Shown here: in pieces, positions 7,543-16,366 of the stretch
How the letters are laid out: each line of letters starts with the position of its first letter
Numbering within the stretch: position 1 is the first letter of the stretch
NCBI RefSeq assembly: GCF_000745265.1
Contig: NZ_JQNN01000001.1
Location: 1,860,001-1,924,000 of the forward strand
DNA from: Massilia sp. 9096
GTDB lineage: Bacteria > Pseudomonadota > Gammaproteobacteria > Burkholderiales > Burkholderiaceae_D
Reading direction: 5' to 3'
Length of the DNA stretch: 64,000 nucleotides
The notes under the pieces: model-generated
What the model saw: only the letters and a program-made list of their open reading frames with translations
Databases searched by the model: none
Told to the model about the DNA's origin: nothing
Translations under genes and position numbers: made by a program

Positions 7543-9551
7543 ATGCCGAAGCCGACCTTGCTGGTGCCGGCCGCGCGCAGGTTGCGGTAGCGCGCCAGCG
7601 CCCACAGGGGGAAGTAGCGCGCATAGCCGTGGTAGCGCAGGTAGAACACGCGCTCGAAGCCGGTCGCGGTGTGGTGCTCCTCGGTCCACAGGCCGTCGGC
7701 GCGCTGGTGCTCGAGCAGCCAGTTGACGCCGCGTTCGACCGCCGGATGATCGACCGCGCCGGCCGCCATCAGCGCCAGCAGCGCCCAGGCGGTCTGCGAC
7801 GGCAGCGAGCGGAACGGCCGGTGGCCGTCGTAGTCGAGGCGGTAGCTGTCGGCGTCCTCGCCCCAGCCGCCGTCGTCGTTCTGGTGCGTGACCAGCCAGG
7901 CGACGGCGCGCGCCACCGCTTCGTGCCCGGTGTCCAAGCCGGTCGCGCCGAGCCCGCACAGCACGCTCCAGATGCCGTAGACATAATTCATGCCCCAGCG
8001 GCCGTACCAGGCGCCGCTCTTTTCCTGCTCGTCGAGCAGCCAGTGCAAGGCACGCGCCGCCGGCGACTTCGCCTGGGCGCAGGCGTCCGGGTCGAGCTGG
8101 ACCAGCATCGACAGGCAGCGCGCCGAGACGTCGGCGGTGGGCGGATCGAGCAGCGCGCCGTGGTCGGCGAACGGGATGTTGTTCAGGTAGTGGTGGGTAT
8201 TCTCGGGGTCGAACGCGCCCCAGCCGGCTTCGCGGCCCTTGCACTGCATGCCGATCACCCATTCCTTGGCGCGCGCGATCGCATCGGTATAGCGCGGCTC
8301 GGGCAGCAGCGCGTCGGCGCGGTGCATCGCCATCGCCACCACCGCGGTGTCGTCGACGTCCGGGTAGTGCGCGTTGGCGTACTGGAAAGCCCAGCCGCCG
8401 GGACGCAATCCAGGACGGCGGTGGGTCCAGTCGCCGTCCAGGTCGAGGATCTGCAGCGGGCGCAGCCACTCCAGGCCGCGCGTGGCGGCGTCGATCGCCT
8501 CGGGCGTGCCGACTTCGAGCAGCGCGTGGCTCATCAAGGCCGTATCCCATACCGGCGACAGGCACGGCTGGACGTAGGCTTCGTCGCCGCGGTCGACGAT
8601 CAGCTTGTCGACCGAGCGGCGCGCGATCGTTGCGCCGGCGTCGTCGCGCGGCACGTTCATGGCGTCGAACATCGCCACCGCATTGACCATCGCCGGGAAG
8701 ATGGCGCCGAGGCCGTCCTCGCCGTTCAGGCGCTCGCGCACGAAGGCTTCCGCGCGCGCGATCGCGCGCTGGCGCAGGCGCGCGGGAATGCGCGGCTCGA
8801 GCCTGCGCACCTGGCGCTCCATCGCGTTGAAGAACGAGAACCACAGGCGGCTCTGGTGTGGCGCGCGCGGCGTCGGGCCAAGCTGGCCGGGCGCACTCCG
8901 GAACAGTTCATCGATGCCGACCTGACGCGGATTGCGCGCACGCGGCTTGAGCGCCCCCAGCACCAGCAGCGGCGTGAGCACGGTGCGGGTCCAGTACGAC
9001 ACCTTCGACAGGTGGAACGGGAACCAGCCGGGCAGCAGCGTCATCTCGACCGGCATCACCGGCACGGCGGTCCAGGGCACGATGCCGTACAGCGCCAGCA
9101 TGATGCGGGTGAAGACGTTGCTGCACTCGGCGCCGCCATTGGCCAGGATCGCCTCGCGCGCACGCACCATGTGCGGCGCGTCGGGCGCGTCGCCGATCAT
9201 CTTCAGCGCGAAGTAGGCCTTGACGCTGGCGCTCGGATCGTAGGGGCCTTCGTGGTGCAGCGGCCAGCCGCCGTGCGTGCCCTGGGTGCGGCGCAGGTAG
9301 CGTCCGATCTTGGCTTCCAGCGCAGGGTCGGCGGGTTCGCCCAGGAAGTGCACCATCAGTACGTACTCGGCCGGAATGGTGGCGTCGGCTTCCAGCTCGT
9401 AGACCCAGTGCCCGTCGGGCTTCTGCTCGCGCAGCATCGTCTGCAGCGCCCGGTCGACGGCGCGCTGCAGCTTGCCCTGGCGCGTATCGGCCTGGGCCGC
9501 ACCTGCACACGAAGTCCCTACTCCCATTGCACGGAACGCTGAATATCGCAT
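7539..9551 (-). CDS. shc: Squalene-hopene cyclase
   Basis: A 670-residue enzyme that cyclises squalene to hopene and diplopterol, the committed step of hopanoid synthesis, acting at the inner membrane. The catalytic DxDD motif is DVDDTAVV (residues about 398-401). Several QW-type repeats are visible (GTHGGWPLHHEG, GDWTHRRPGLRPGGWAFQ, DGGWGEDADSY). Length matches the family (about 630-680). An AGGA lies five bases before ATG 9551. A possible later start is ATG at codon 9. It lies 36 bases after hpnD and overlaps hpnG. Confidence 0.95.
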   Translation of the reverse strand: MRYSAFRAMGVGTSCAGAAQADTRQGKLQRAVDRALQTMLREQKPDGHWVYELEADATIPAEYVLMVHFLGEPADPALEAKIGRYLRRTQGTHGGWPLHHEGPYDPSASVKAYFALKMIGDAPDAPHMVRAREAILANGGAECSNVFTRIMLALYGIVPWTAVPVMPVEMTLLPGWFPFHLSKVSYWTRTVLTPLLVLGALKPRARNPRQVGIDELFRSAPGQLGPTPRAPHQSRLWFSFFNAMERQVRRLEPRIPARLRQRAIARAEAFVRERLNGEDGLGAIFPAMVNAVAMFDAMNVPRDDAGATIARRSVDKLIVDRGDEAYVQPCLSPVWDTALMSHALLEVGTPEAIDAATRGLEWLRPLQILDLDGDWTHRRPGLRPGGWAFQYANAHYPDVDDTAVVAMAMHRADALLPEPRYTDAIARAKEWVIGMQCKGREAGWGAFDPENTHHYLNNIPFADHGALLDPPTADVSARCLSMLVQLDPDACAQAKSPAARALHWLLDEQEKSGAWYGRWGMNYVYGIWSVLCGLGATGLDTGHEAVARAVAWLVTHQNDDGGWGEDADSYRLDYDGHRPFRSLPSQTAWALLALMAAGAVDHPAVERGVNWLLEHQRADGLWTEEHHTATGFERVFYLRYHGYARYFPLWALARYRNLRAAGTSKVGFGM

Positions 9552-9587
9552 CGCTGTCCTCGCTCTCCTCGACGTTATGTTGATGTG

Positions 9588-10508
9588 TTAGACGACGGCA
9601 TGGCGCAGCAGGATGCCGACGCGCTCCAGCTTGCCGACCTTGACCGCGCGCCGCGGCGCCGCCCACCCGCGCGCGCGCAGGCGCGCCAGCAAGGCCTGGT
9701 ACACCGCGCCCATGATGCGCGGCGTGCGTACGCTGGCGCGCGGCTGGCGCCGCATGACTCCGGCGGCCGCCTCGAAGTGGATTTGCGCCTGGTCGGCCAG
9801 CTGCACGCACACGCGCGGCAAGGCCGGATGCGCCGCGATCGCCGCCGCGCCGCGCGCCATCTCGGCGGCGCCGATGCCGGCGTCCTGCAGCAGCTCGCGA
9901 GGCAGGTAGGCGCGGCCGATGGCGGCGTCTTCGTCGATGTCGCGCAGGATGTTGGTCAATTGCAGCGCGCGCCCCAGATGGTGGGCCAGCAGCACGCCGT
10001 CGTCGAAGGGCATGCCGAACACCTTGACCGCCAGCCGGCCGACCGCGCTGGCCACGCGGTCGCAATACAGGTCGAGCGTCGCGTTCGAGGGCGCGCACAC
10101 CGGATCGGCGTGCGCATCCATCAGCATGCCGTCGATGACGGCGTCGAAATCGTCGCGCGCCAGGCCGAAGCTGGCGATGTGGCGGCTCAGCGCCGCCAGG
10201 TGCGCGGGACCGCGCCCGGCGCAGCAGGCGTGCACGTCCTGGCGCCAGCGTTCCAGCGCCGCCCGCTTTTCGAGGGGCGATGCGCAGGACGGTCCATGCT
10301 GCGTGTCGCCGTCGGCGATGTCGTCGACGGCGCGGCAGAACGCGTAGATCTCGTACATGGCGCCGCGCTGGGCGGCCGGCAGGATACGCAGCGCCAGCTG
10401 GAAGGAGCTGCGCGGCGCCGGCGCGTCCGGCACCGCGGCGACGGGCAGGCCCGCGGCCATGGCCGTGTTGACCGCGTGGCCAGCCTGGTGTTCAGCGCGT
10501 ACGGGCAT
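9588..10508 (-). CDS. hpnD: HpnD, presqualene diphosphate synthase
   Basis: A 306-residue trans-isoprenyl diphosphate synthase of the squalene/phytoene synthase family. The first Asp-rich motif is CRAVDDIAD (Asp 62, 63, 66) and the second is NILRDIDEDA (about 188-196); the block NATLDLYCDRVASAVGR is typical of HpnD. It joins two farnesyl diphosphates to presqualene diphosphate, which HpnC then normally converts on the way to squalene together with HpnE; neither partner gene is in this window. ATG 10508 is chosen because AGGA sits seven bases upstream; an in-frame GTG at 10529 lacks this. Confidence 0.88.
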   Translation of the reverse strand: MPVRAEHQAGHAVNTAMAAGLPVAAVPDAPAPRSSFQLALRILPAAQRGAMYEIYAFCRAVDDIADGDTQHGPSCASPLEKRAALERWRQDVHACCAGRGPAHLAALSRHIASFGLARDDFDAVIDGMLMDAHADPVCAPSNATLDLYCDRVASAVGRLAVKVFGMPFDDGVLLAHHLGRALQLTNILRDIDEDAAIGRAYLPRELLQDAGIGAAEMARGAAAIAAHPALPRVCVQLADQAQIHFEAAAGVMRRQPRASVRTPRIMGAVYQALLARLRARGWAAPRRAVKVGKLERVGILLRHAVV

Positions 10509-10560
10509 CGCGGATTCCTGGCCAGGCACCTGACGCGATCATCGCTTGCAACGGGGTCAT
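10492..10560 (-). CDS. Possible 22-codon leader ORF overlapping the hpnD start
   Basis: ATG at 10560 is preceded by CAGGAG at a good distance and opens a frame of 22 codons (starting MTPLQAMIAS) that ends inside the first codons of hpnD, in a different frame. Its ribosome site is stronger than that of hpnD, so it may couple translation into hpnD or be a relic of an older N-terminus. No family resemblance was recognised. Confidence 0.3.
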   Translation of the reverse strand: MTPLQAMIASGAWPGIRDARTR

Positions 10561-10577
10561 GCGTACTCCTGCATATC

Positions 10578-10611
10578 GGTAAGCTACGATCCGGGGTAAG
10601 CTGCGGTCCGG
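10578..10611. repeat. Two tandem 17-bp repeats upstream of hpnD
   Basis: GGTAAGCTACGATCCGG (10578-10594) is followed immediately by GGTAAGCTGCGGTCCGG (10595-10611), with 15 of 17 bases identical. They lie in the 302-bp divergent region between hpnD and the RlmI-like gene and could be regulator sites. Nothing else was recognised in that region. Confidence 0.55.
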
Positions 10612-10810
10612 CAAGCGATGCTCGGCGGATGCGGCACATCGAAGTATTCTAGAACATCCTCGTCAATCGAGTCGGACGGATGTTATCGAACGTGTATCGA
10701 GGCTAGCGCAGGCCGGGTGTCATTACGCGTAGCGACAGGCATGCGGGCGGCCCCGGCTTCGGGTACGAGGCCTTGCTGTATCATGCGGCTCTCGAAAACA
10801 AGACCCGCAT

Positions 10811-11446
10811 ATGCTCATCATCACCATCAAACAAGGCAAGGAAAAAGGCCTGCTGTCCGGCGATCCGTGGATCTATCCTTCGGCCATCGACAACGTCCAG
10901 GGCCGGCCCCAGGAACGCAGCAAGCCCGGCACCACGGCGCTCGTGCAATCGTCGTCGCGCCAATTCCTGGCGCGCGCGGCCTACAACGCCAAGTCGCAGA
11001 TCGCGGCGCGCGTCTGGACCTTCCGCGCGGACGAGGCGGTCGACCATGCCATGATCAAGCGCCGCGTGCATGCCGCGGTCGCGCGCTCCGCGCATGCGGT
11101 GCGCAGCGCCGACCCACAGGCCATGGTCGCGGTGATCGAAGGCGAAAAAGATGGCTTGCCGGGCCTGCTGGTGCACAGCTATGGCGGCGTCGCCGGTTAC
11201 CTGATCTCCCAGTTCAACGCCGCCGGCGTCGACATGTGGCGCGTGACCATCGTCCAAGCGCTGCTGGCGGCGACCGGCTGCCCCAACGTGTTCGAACGCA
11301 GCGACGAGCTGGTGCGCAAGGGCGAAGGCTTGCCAGTCATCTGGCGCGCGCTGGCCGGCGAGGAACCGCCGCAGCGCCTGATGGTGCGCTCGGCGAACCG
11401 GCTGGCGCCGACCGATATCCGCACCGGATTCGTCTATCCGCGCTGA
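10811..11446 (+). CDS. Truncated RlmI-like protein (PUA and central domain, no methyltransferase domain)
   Basis: A 211-residue protein resembling the N-terminal half of the 23S rRNA m5C methyltransferase RlmI (normally about 396 residues). The PUA-like segment (KQGKEKGLLSGDPWIYPSAI) is followed by the RARVWTF-type strand (IAARVWTFRADEAVDHAMI), GEKDGLPGLLVHSYGG and FERSDELVRKGEGL. It stops at DIRTGFVYPR, the point where the SAM-binding domain would begin, so the catalytic domain is absent. It cannot be a working methyltransferase by itself. It may still bind RNA, or be a decaying paralogue. The frame is intact with normal local codon use. Confidence 0.6.
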   Translation: MLIITIKQGKEKGLLSGDPWIYPSAIDNVQGRPQERSKPGTTALVQSSSRQFLARAAYNAKSQIAARVWTFRADEAVDHAMIKRRVHAAVARSAHAVRSADPQAMVAVIEGEKDGLPGLLVHSYGGVAGYLISQFNAAGVDMWRVTIVQALLAATGCPNVFERSDELVRKGEGLPVIWRALAGEEPPQRLMVRSANRLAPTDIRTGFVYPR

Positions 11447-11488
11447 GCGGTCCGCCGGTGAAACATCACCGGGTGGGAGCGCATCGTC

Positions 11489-13216
11489 TCAGAACGTCAC
11501 CACGCTCCAGGGCTTGACGCACTTGTGGTCGGCCTCGAACGTGCTTAATGCCTTGACCCCGCCGCCCGACGCCACGTCCAGTCCCAGCACCTGGTCCGGC
11601 CGCGTGAACGCCGGCCAGCTGGCGGCCACGTCGCCGCCCTTGTTCGGGTCGCCGGTGCGCGCGAAATTGGTCCAGTAGCGCGACATCGCCGCCTGCAGCC
11701 CGCGCCGCTCGTCGTTGCCGAGGTCGTGCAGGTTGTACAGGTACTGCAGGTCGTAGGAGTGCGCCGCGCCCTGCGGGAAACTGAGGTAGTACTTGCCGTT
11801 GGCGACGCCGACCGAGGGGATCGCGGTCCGGTCGCGGAATTCGTACATGTAGATGGGGGTGCCCTGCGACGCCACGCGCTGGACCGTGCGCAGCGCCGGG
11901 CACGAGAAGCCGAGGTCGGTCGCCAGCGCGCTCTCGGCAAGGCTCGGCTGGATCGCGGCGTTGGCGCCATAGCCGGCCAACGGATACCAGGTGGTGACCA
12001 GGTCGCTGGCGGCCACGCCGCTGCCCGCCGTCAGGCCGGCAATGACCGTCGGATATTGAGAGGCTGGCAGCGCGAAGCTGGTGTTGGCCGGGTCGAGGTT
12101 CGGCGGCGTTGCACGCTGGCGCGCAGCATCCTCGGCGATCGCGACATACAGCGCGTACTCGTCCCGGTTGCTGCCATCGATCATCGGCACCTTGATGTTC
12201 TCGCCGGCGGCGAAGGTCGCCTTGACCGATTTCGGCAGCACCTTGCCGTCCACCGACGGCACCGGGTTCGGCAGGGCCGCGTAGATCGCGGCGGCCAGCT
12301 GGTTGCGCACCACCGCGTCGGGCAAGTTGCGCAAGCAGGCCGCGCTCACGGCGCCGGCGTCGCAGGCGATGCCCGCGATGTTGGCCGCCTTCGCCGCCTT
12401 GATCGCATTGTCGACCACGTTCGTGCTGATCGTGGCCATCTGCGCGCCGCTGGGCTGGCGGTCGTTGCCGTAATTGCCGCTCTGGACGATCGCCTTCACG
12501 AACAGGCCTTTCGAGCCGGGCGAGGCCAGGTGGGTCATCACACTGAAGCCGCCCGCCGATTCGCCGAAGATGGTCACGTTGGTGCTGTCGCCGGCGAACC
12601 GGGCAATGTTGTCCTGCACCCAGTGCAGCGCCAGCTGCTGGTCCATGATGCCGTAGTTGCCGGCCGCCCCGTCCTGCGCCAGCGCCGGATGGGCCAGGAA
12701 GCCCATCGCGCCGAGGCGGTAGCCGACGTTGACGACGATGACGCCCTGGCTCACCAGCGGCGACGGATCGGCGTACTGCCCGGTGCCGCCGGTGACGAAG
12801 TTCCCGCCGTGGAAATTGACCATGACCGGGAACGGCCCCTGCCCGGCCGGCGCGTGCACGTCCAGGTAGAGGCAATCCTCGCTGTCGTTCGGCAAGCGGA
12901 ACGGGCTGTTGCTGGTCTGCAGGCACGGCGAGGCCGATGCCGTCTTTTCCAGCCGCGCGCTCCAGGCCTGGGCCGGCACGGGCGCGGTCCAGCGCCGCGC
13001 GCCGGTCGGCGGCAGCGCGTACGGAATCGCGAAATAGCTGCGCATGCCGAGACGGTCGACGCCCTTGACGTCGCCGTTGGCGGTCTGGGCGACGTCGGGG
13101 GCGCGGGTCGGGTTGCCTTGCGAGTCGGCGCCACCGCAGGCGGCGAGCAGCGCCGTGCACGCGAATGCCAGGGACGCCGTCAAGCGGGCGGCGCAATGCG
13201 AGGACTGGGTGTTCAC
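11489..13216 (-). CDS. Secreted type B carboxylesterase/lipase (lipoprotein)
   Basis: A 575-residue alpha/beta hydrolase of the carboxylesterase type B family. The N-terminal signal ends in a lipobox, LLAAC, so it is probably a lipoprotein. Family marks are SEDCLYLDVHAP, the oxyanion segment FHGGNF, the nucleophile elbow GESAGG and QSGNYG. It hydrolyses carboxylic esters outside the cytoplasm; the substrate cannot be told. It is transcribed alone, convergent with the RlmI-like gene, with an inverted repeat about 95-140 bases upstream. Confidence 0.88.
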   Translation of the reverse strand: MNTQSSHCAARLTASLAFACTALLAACGGADSQGNPTRAPDVAQTANGDVKGVDRLGMRSYFAIPYALPPTGARRWTAPVPAQAWSARLEKTASASPCLQTSNSPFRLPNDSEDCLYLDVHAPAGQGPFPVMVNFHGGNFVTGGTGQYADPSPLVSQGVIVVNVGYRLGAMGFLAHPALAQDGAAGNYGIMDQQLALHWVQDNIARFAGDSTNVTIFGESAGGFSVMTHLASPGSKGLFVKAIVQSGNYGNDRQPSGAQMATISTNVVDNAIKAAKAANIAGIACDAGAVSAACLRNLPDAVVRNQLAAAIYAALPNPVPSVDGKVLPKSVKATFAAGENIKVPMIDGSNRDEYALYVAIAEDAARQRATPPNLDPANTSFALPASQYPTVIAGLTAGSGVAASDLVTTWYPLAGYGANAAIQPSLAESALATDLGFSCPALRTVQRVASQGTPIYMYEFRDRTAIPSVGVANGKYYLSFPQGAAHSYDLQYLYNLHDLGNDERRGLQAAMSRYWTNFARTGDPNKGGDVAASWPAFTRPDQVLGLDVASGGGVKALSTFEADHKCVKPWSVVTF

Positions 13217-13310
13217 GGACCGACTCCTTCTGGATTGTCGAGAGCCGGACGCCGCGGCGTGACAAGCGCCCGATGCGCCCGGCGCAATGATTCGGAGTCA
13301 ACACATTACC

Positions 13311-13353
13311 ATTGCGAAACGATGACGTTCCAAAAATATCGTTCGCAACGATG
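13311..13353. promoter_or_regulatory. Inverted repeat upstream of the esterase gene
   Basis: TTGCGAAACGAT (about 13312-13323) faces ATCGTTCGCAACGAT (13339-13353) across an AT-rich centre: two near-identical half sites in opposite orientation. It lies upstream of the minus-strand esterase and could be an operator. No confident -35/-10 pair was assigned. Confidence 0.35.
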
Positions 13354-13486
13354 CGCGCGGCGCGGCCCCGCCGCCGGTGTCGCTCGTTTGCCACGCGCGG
13401 CGCCCCGCCAACCCCGGCGCGCCGCGAAAAGGGTCATCGCCGCATGAGTTGCACGACTGCGCCGATGACTTGCAGCACCAGGACGG

Positions 13487-13603
13487 TCAGCCTGAGTCCG
13501 GTGCCAGCAGTGGCGCGGCGTCGGCGTCGGCCGCGTGTGCCGGCCCCTTGCGCTCGTCCTTCAGGTGCCGCGGCTTGCGGTGGAAGATGTTCGGCGTCTT
13601 CAT
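13487..13603 (-). CDS. Possible small protein of 38 residues
   Basis: ATG 13603 follows AAGGAAGG at a suitable distance and opens a frame beginning MKTPNIFHRKPRHLKDERKG, basic at first and Ala/Asp-rich later. No family was recognised. It is the only plausible gene in the 755-bp gap between the esterase (start 13216) and the hydrolase at 13972; the remaining sequence there shows nothing else convincing. Confidence 0.28.
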   Translation of the reverse strand: MKTPNIFHRKPRHLKDERKGPAHAADADAAPLLAPDSG

Positions 13604-13971
13604 GGTACCTTCCTTGAAAAAAGTGCAGCTATGCTGTTTGATCCCCGGACCTTGTCCGACGCCGGGAACTGCCCGGCGAGCTGCTTATCAGTATCGGGCG
13701 CACGCCAGGATGCCGACCTCTGCTGGCGCAGTGGCCACTGCATGAACCGTTGAAAGAAAGCCAAGTAGCGCGATCCGGTACCGCGCGCGCCACGGGTTAC
13801 ACCTTCCGCGACCCTCACCGGGGCCTCCGGCGGCCGGGCCATAACAATGGATAGTGTCCGACATCGGCGCGGATGGCTACGATGGCGGTGCCGGTACTGC
13901 AGGACGCCGGCGACAACCGTCGCCATGCCACCGGCATGGCGGCACCGTCACACACCAAAGGAGCAGCGCGC

Positions 13972-14802
13972 ATGACTACCAATACCGTCAAGACCAAGGA
14001 TGGCGTCGAGATTTTCTACAAGGACTGGGGCAGCGGCACGCCGATCGTGTTCTCGCACGGCTGGCCCCTGAGCTCGGACGACTGGGACGCCCAGATGATG
14101 TTCTTCCTCCAGCACGGCTTTCGCGTGATCGCCCACGACCGCCGCGGCCATGGCCGTTCGAGCCAGGTCGACGGCGGCCACGACATGGATCACTACGCCG
14201 ACGACCTGGCCGCGGTGGTCCAGCACCTCGACCTGGAGGGCGCGATCCACGTCGGCCACTCGACCGGCGGCGGCGAGGTCGTGCGCTACCTGGCGCGCCA
14301 CGGCGAAGCGCGCGCCTCCAAGGCCGTGCTGATCGCGGCGGTGCCGCCGCTGATGGTCAAGTCGGACTCGAACCCGGGCGGCTTGCCGAAGGACGTGTTC
14401 GACGGCATCCAGCAGCAGGTGGCGACCAACCGCGCCCAGTTCTACCGCGACCTGCCGGCCACCGCCTTCTACGGCTTCAACCGTCCGGGCGCAAAGGCGC
14501 AAGAAGGCCTGATCCAGAAATGGTGGCTGCAGGGCATGATGGGCAGCGTCAAGGCCCACTACGACGGCGTGGTCGCGTTCTCCCAGACCGACTTCACCGA
14601 CGACCTCAAGAAGATCAACCTGCCGGTGCTGGTCCAGCACGGCGACGACGACCAGGTCGTGCCCTACGCCGACGCGGGCCCGCTATCGGCCAAGCTGCTC
14701 AAGCACGGCACGCTCAAGACCTACCACGGCTTCCCGCACGGGATGCCGACCACCCAGCACGAGGTCATCAACGCCGACATCCTCGCTTTCATCAAGGGTT
14801 GA
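13972..14802 (+). CDS. Alpha/beta hydrolase, non-heme chloroperoxidase/arylesterase type
   Basis: A 276-residue hydrolase close in length and motifs to cofactor-free chloroperoxidases: [13 protein letters not shown] (oxyanion region), [11 protein letters not shown], the nucleophile elbow GHSTGGGE, Asp in [10 protein letters not shown], and His in [10 protein letters not shown]. Such enzymes hydrolyse esters and, as a side activity, make peracids. ATG 13972 is chosen because AAAGGAG precedes it; an upstream start at 13873 has no ribosome site and a non-family N-terminus. The 3' end overlaps the convergent MFS gene by 11 bases. Confidence 0.88.
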   Translation: MTTNTVKTKDGVEIFYKDWGSGTPIVFSHGWPLSSDDWDAQMMFFLQHGFRVIAHDRRGHGRSSQVDGGHDMDHYADDLAAVVQHLDLEGAIHVGHSTGGGEVVRYLARHGEARASKAVLIAAVPPLMVKSDSNPGGLPKDVFDGIQQQVATNRAQFYRDLPATAFYGFNRPGAKAQEGLIQKWWLQGMMGSVKAHYDGVVAFSQTDFTDDLKKINLPVLVQHGDDDQVVPYADAGPLSAKLLKHGTLKTYHGFPHGMPTTQHEVINADILAFIKG

Positions 14803-16183
14803 CGCTGCGCGGGCCGCCCCAGCTGCGCAGGCGGTGGCCCCAGCCGGCGTACCAGAAGATCGTCGCGTAGCACGGCAGCAGCAGCCAGTAGGCGCCCTGC
14901 GGATCGAGGGCGTCGGACAGGCGCCCGTACAGCAGCGGCATGACGGCGCCGCCGGAGATCGCCATGATCAGCAGCGCCGACCCCTGCGCGGTGTAGCGCC
15001 CCAGGCCGTGCAGCGCCAGCGGCCAGATCGCCGGCCACACCATCGCATTGGCCAGGCCGAGCAGCGCCAGGCACATCACGCTGTCCGGCACCGGCGGCGC
15101 CCCGCTCCACCCGACCAGCACGCGCGACAGCACTACGCCGTGCTGAGCCCCGAGCGTCACGCCGAGCGTGAGCAAGAGCCCGAGCAGCGCCGACAGCAGC
15201 AATGCCTGGTTCTGCGACAGCCAGCGCGGGATCGCGACCACGCCGACCAGGTAGCCGATCACCATGCACACCATCGTGTACGAGGTCAGCACGCCGAAAT
15301 TGGCGACCTTCAGTTCCTGGCCGTACAGGCCGATGGTGTCGCCGGCGATGACTTCCACGCCGACGTAGGCGAACAGCGCCAGCGCCCCCAGCACCAGCTG
15401 CGGAAAGCGCAGCACGCCCGCGCGCGCGAGGCGGCCGCTGTCGGCATCGGCCGCTTCGGCTTCCGGCGCGATGTCGCGCAGCTTGGAAAAATGGATGAGC
15501 ACCATGATCGCGAACAGCCCCGCCGCCATGCACAGGTACGGGAACACCAGGCGCTGCGCCAGCACGCTGCGCGCCGCAGCGCGCGCCGCTGGCGTCATCG
15601 CGCCCAGCCCGCCTTCGGAAAAGCGCTCGATCCCGGCCAGCATCAGCGAAGTGAACACCAGCGGCACGACGACCCCGGCGCCCTTGTTGAACAGGCCCAT
15701 GATGCTGATGCGGGTGGCGGCGCTCTCGCGCGCGCCGAGGCGCACGATGTAGGGGTTGATCGCGGTCTGCATCAGCGTCATGCCGCTGGCCAGCGTGAAC
15801 AGCGCGGCCAGGAACAGCGCGTACTGGCGGGTCTGCGCGGCCGGCACGAACAGCAAGGCGCCGGCGCCCATGATGGCGAGACCGAGCGTCATGCCATTCT
15901 TGTAGCCGATCCGGTTCAGCACCGCGGCCGACGGCAGCGCCATCAGCGTATAGGCGATGTAGAAGCTGGACGTCACCCACAGCGCCTCGAAGTTGTTCAG
16001 GTCGCAGACGATCTTCAGGAAGGGCACCAGCGAGCCGTTCAGCCAGGTCGCGAAGCCGAGGATGAAGAACATCAGCCCAAGGAACAGCATCCCGGCCACC
16101 ACCGAGCCGGCCGGCGCGCCTGCGCTGTCGTCCGGGATCGGCGTGGGCGCTGCGGCCTGGCGGTTGCGGGACAGCGGTTGCAT
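14792..16183 (-). CDS. FucP/GluP-type sugar MFS transporter
   Basis: A 463-residue transporter with about twelve membrane helices. [18 protein letters not shown] and the segment [25 protein letters not shown] match the fucose/glucose-galactose:proton symporter branch of the major facilitator superfamily; [17 protein letters not shown] is also typical. It probably imports a hexose or related sugar across the inner membrane. No sugar catabolic genes are adjacent, so the substrate is open. Two copies of ACGACATTC (16262-16270 and 16277-16285) lie upstream near the start region and may be regulator sites. Confidence 0.85.
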   Translation of the reverse strand: MQPLSRNRQAAAPTPIPDDSAGAPAGSVVAGMLFLGLMFFILGFATWLNGSLVPFLKIVCDLNNFEALWVTSSFYIAYTLMALPSAAVLNRIGYKNGMTLGLAIMGAGALLFVPAAQTRQYALFLAALFTLASGMTLMQTAINPYIVRLGARESAATRISIMGLFNKGAGVVVPLVFTSLMLAGIERFSEGGLGAMTPAARAAARSVLAQRLVFPYLCMAAGLFAIMVLIHFSKLRDIAPEAEAADADSGRLARAGVLRFPQLVLGALALFAYVGVEVIAGDTIGLYGQELKVANFGVLTSYTMVCMVIGYLVGVVAIPRWLSQNQALLLSALLGLLLTLGVTLGAQHGVVLSRVLVGWSGAPPVPDSVMCLALLGLANAMVWPAIWPLALHGLGRYTAQGSALLIMAISGGAVMPLLYGRLSDALDPQGAYWLLLPCYATIFWYAGWGHRLRSWGGPRSVNP

Positions 16184-16332
16184 GGCGGCTCCTGGCGTCG
16201 TTCGACACGTTATCGAGCTGTCATGCTAGCAGTAAAGTTTCCGCAAGGCGACCATTCAATGACGACATTCTTTTGCACGACATTCGGTTGGAAATACCTT
16301 AGAGGGTGTAGACAAAATCAATAACGTAGCTG

Positions 16333-16366
16333 TGGCATGCTATCCCGATGTGGAAGGAGCATGCCA
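16333..16366 (+). promoter_or_regulatory. Inverted repeat enclosing the transposase ribosome-binding site
   Basis: TGGCATGC (16333-16340) and GCATGCCA (16359-16366) are perfect complements. The loop holds the Shine-Dalgarno GGAAGGAG and the right arm reaches the A of the start codon at 16366. Folding of a read-through mRNA would hide the start, as is known for other insertion sequences. Confidence 0.5.

Noticed and set aside
7630..9542. 637-codon plus-strand frame opposite squalene-hopene cyclase
   Set aside because: Shadow frame with low-complexity Arg/Gln/Val composition; the cyclase on the other strand has catalytic DxDD and repeat motifs.
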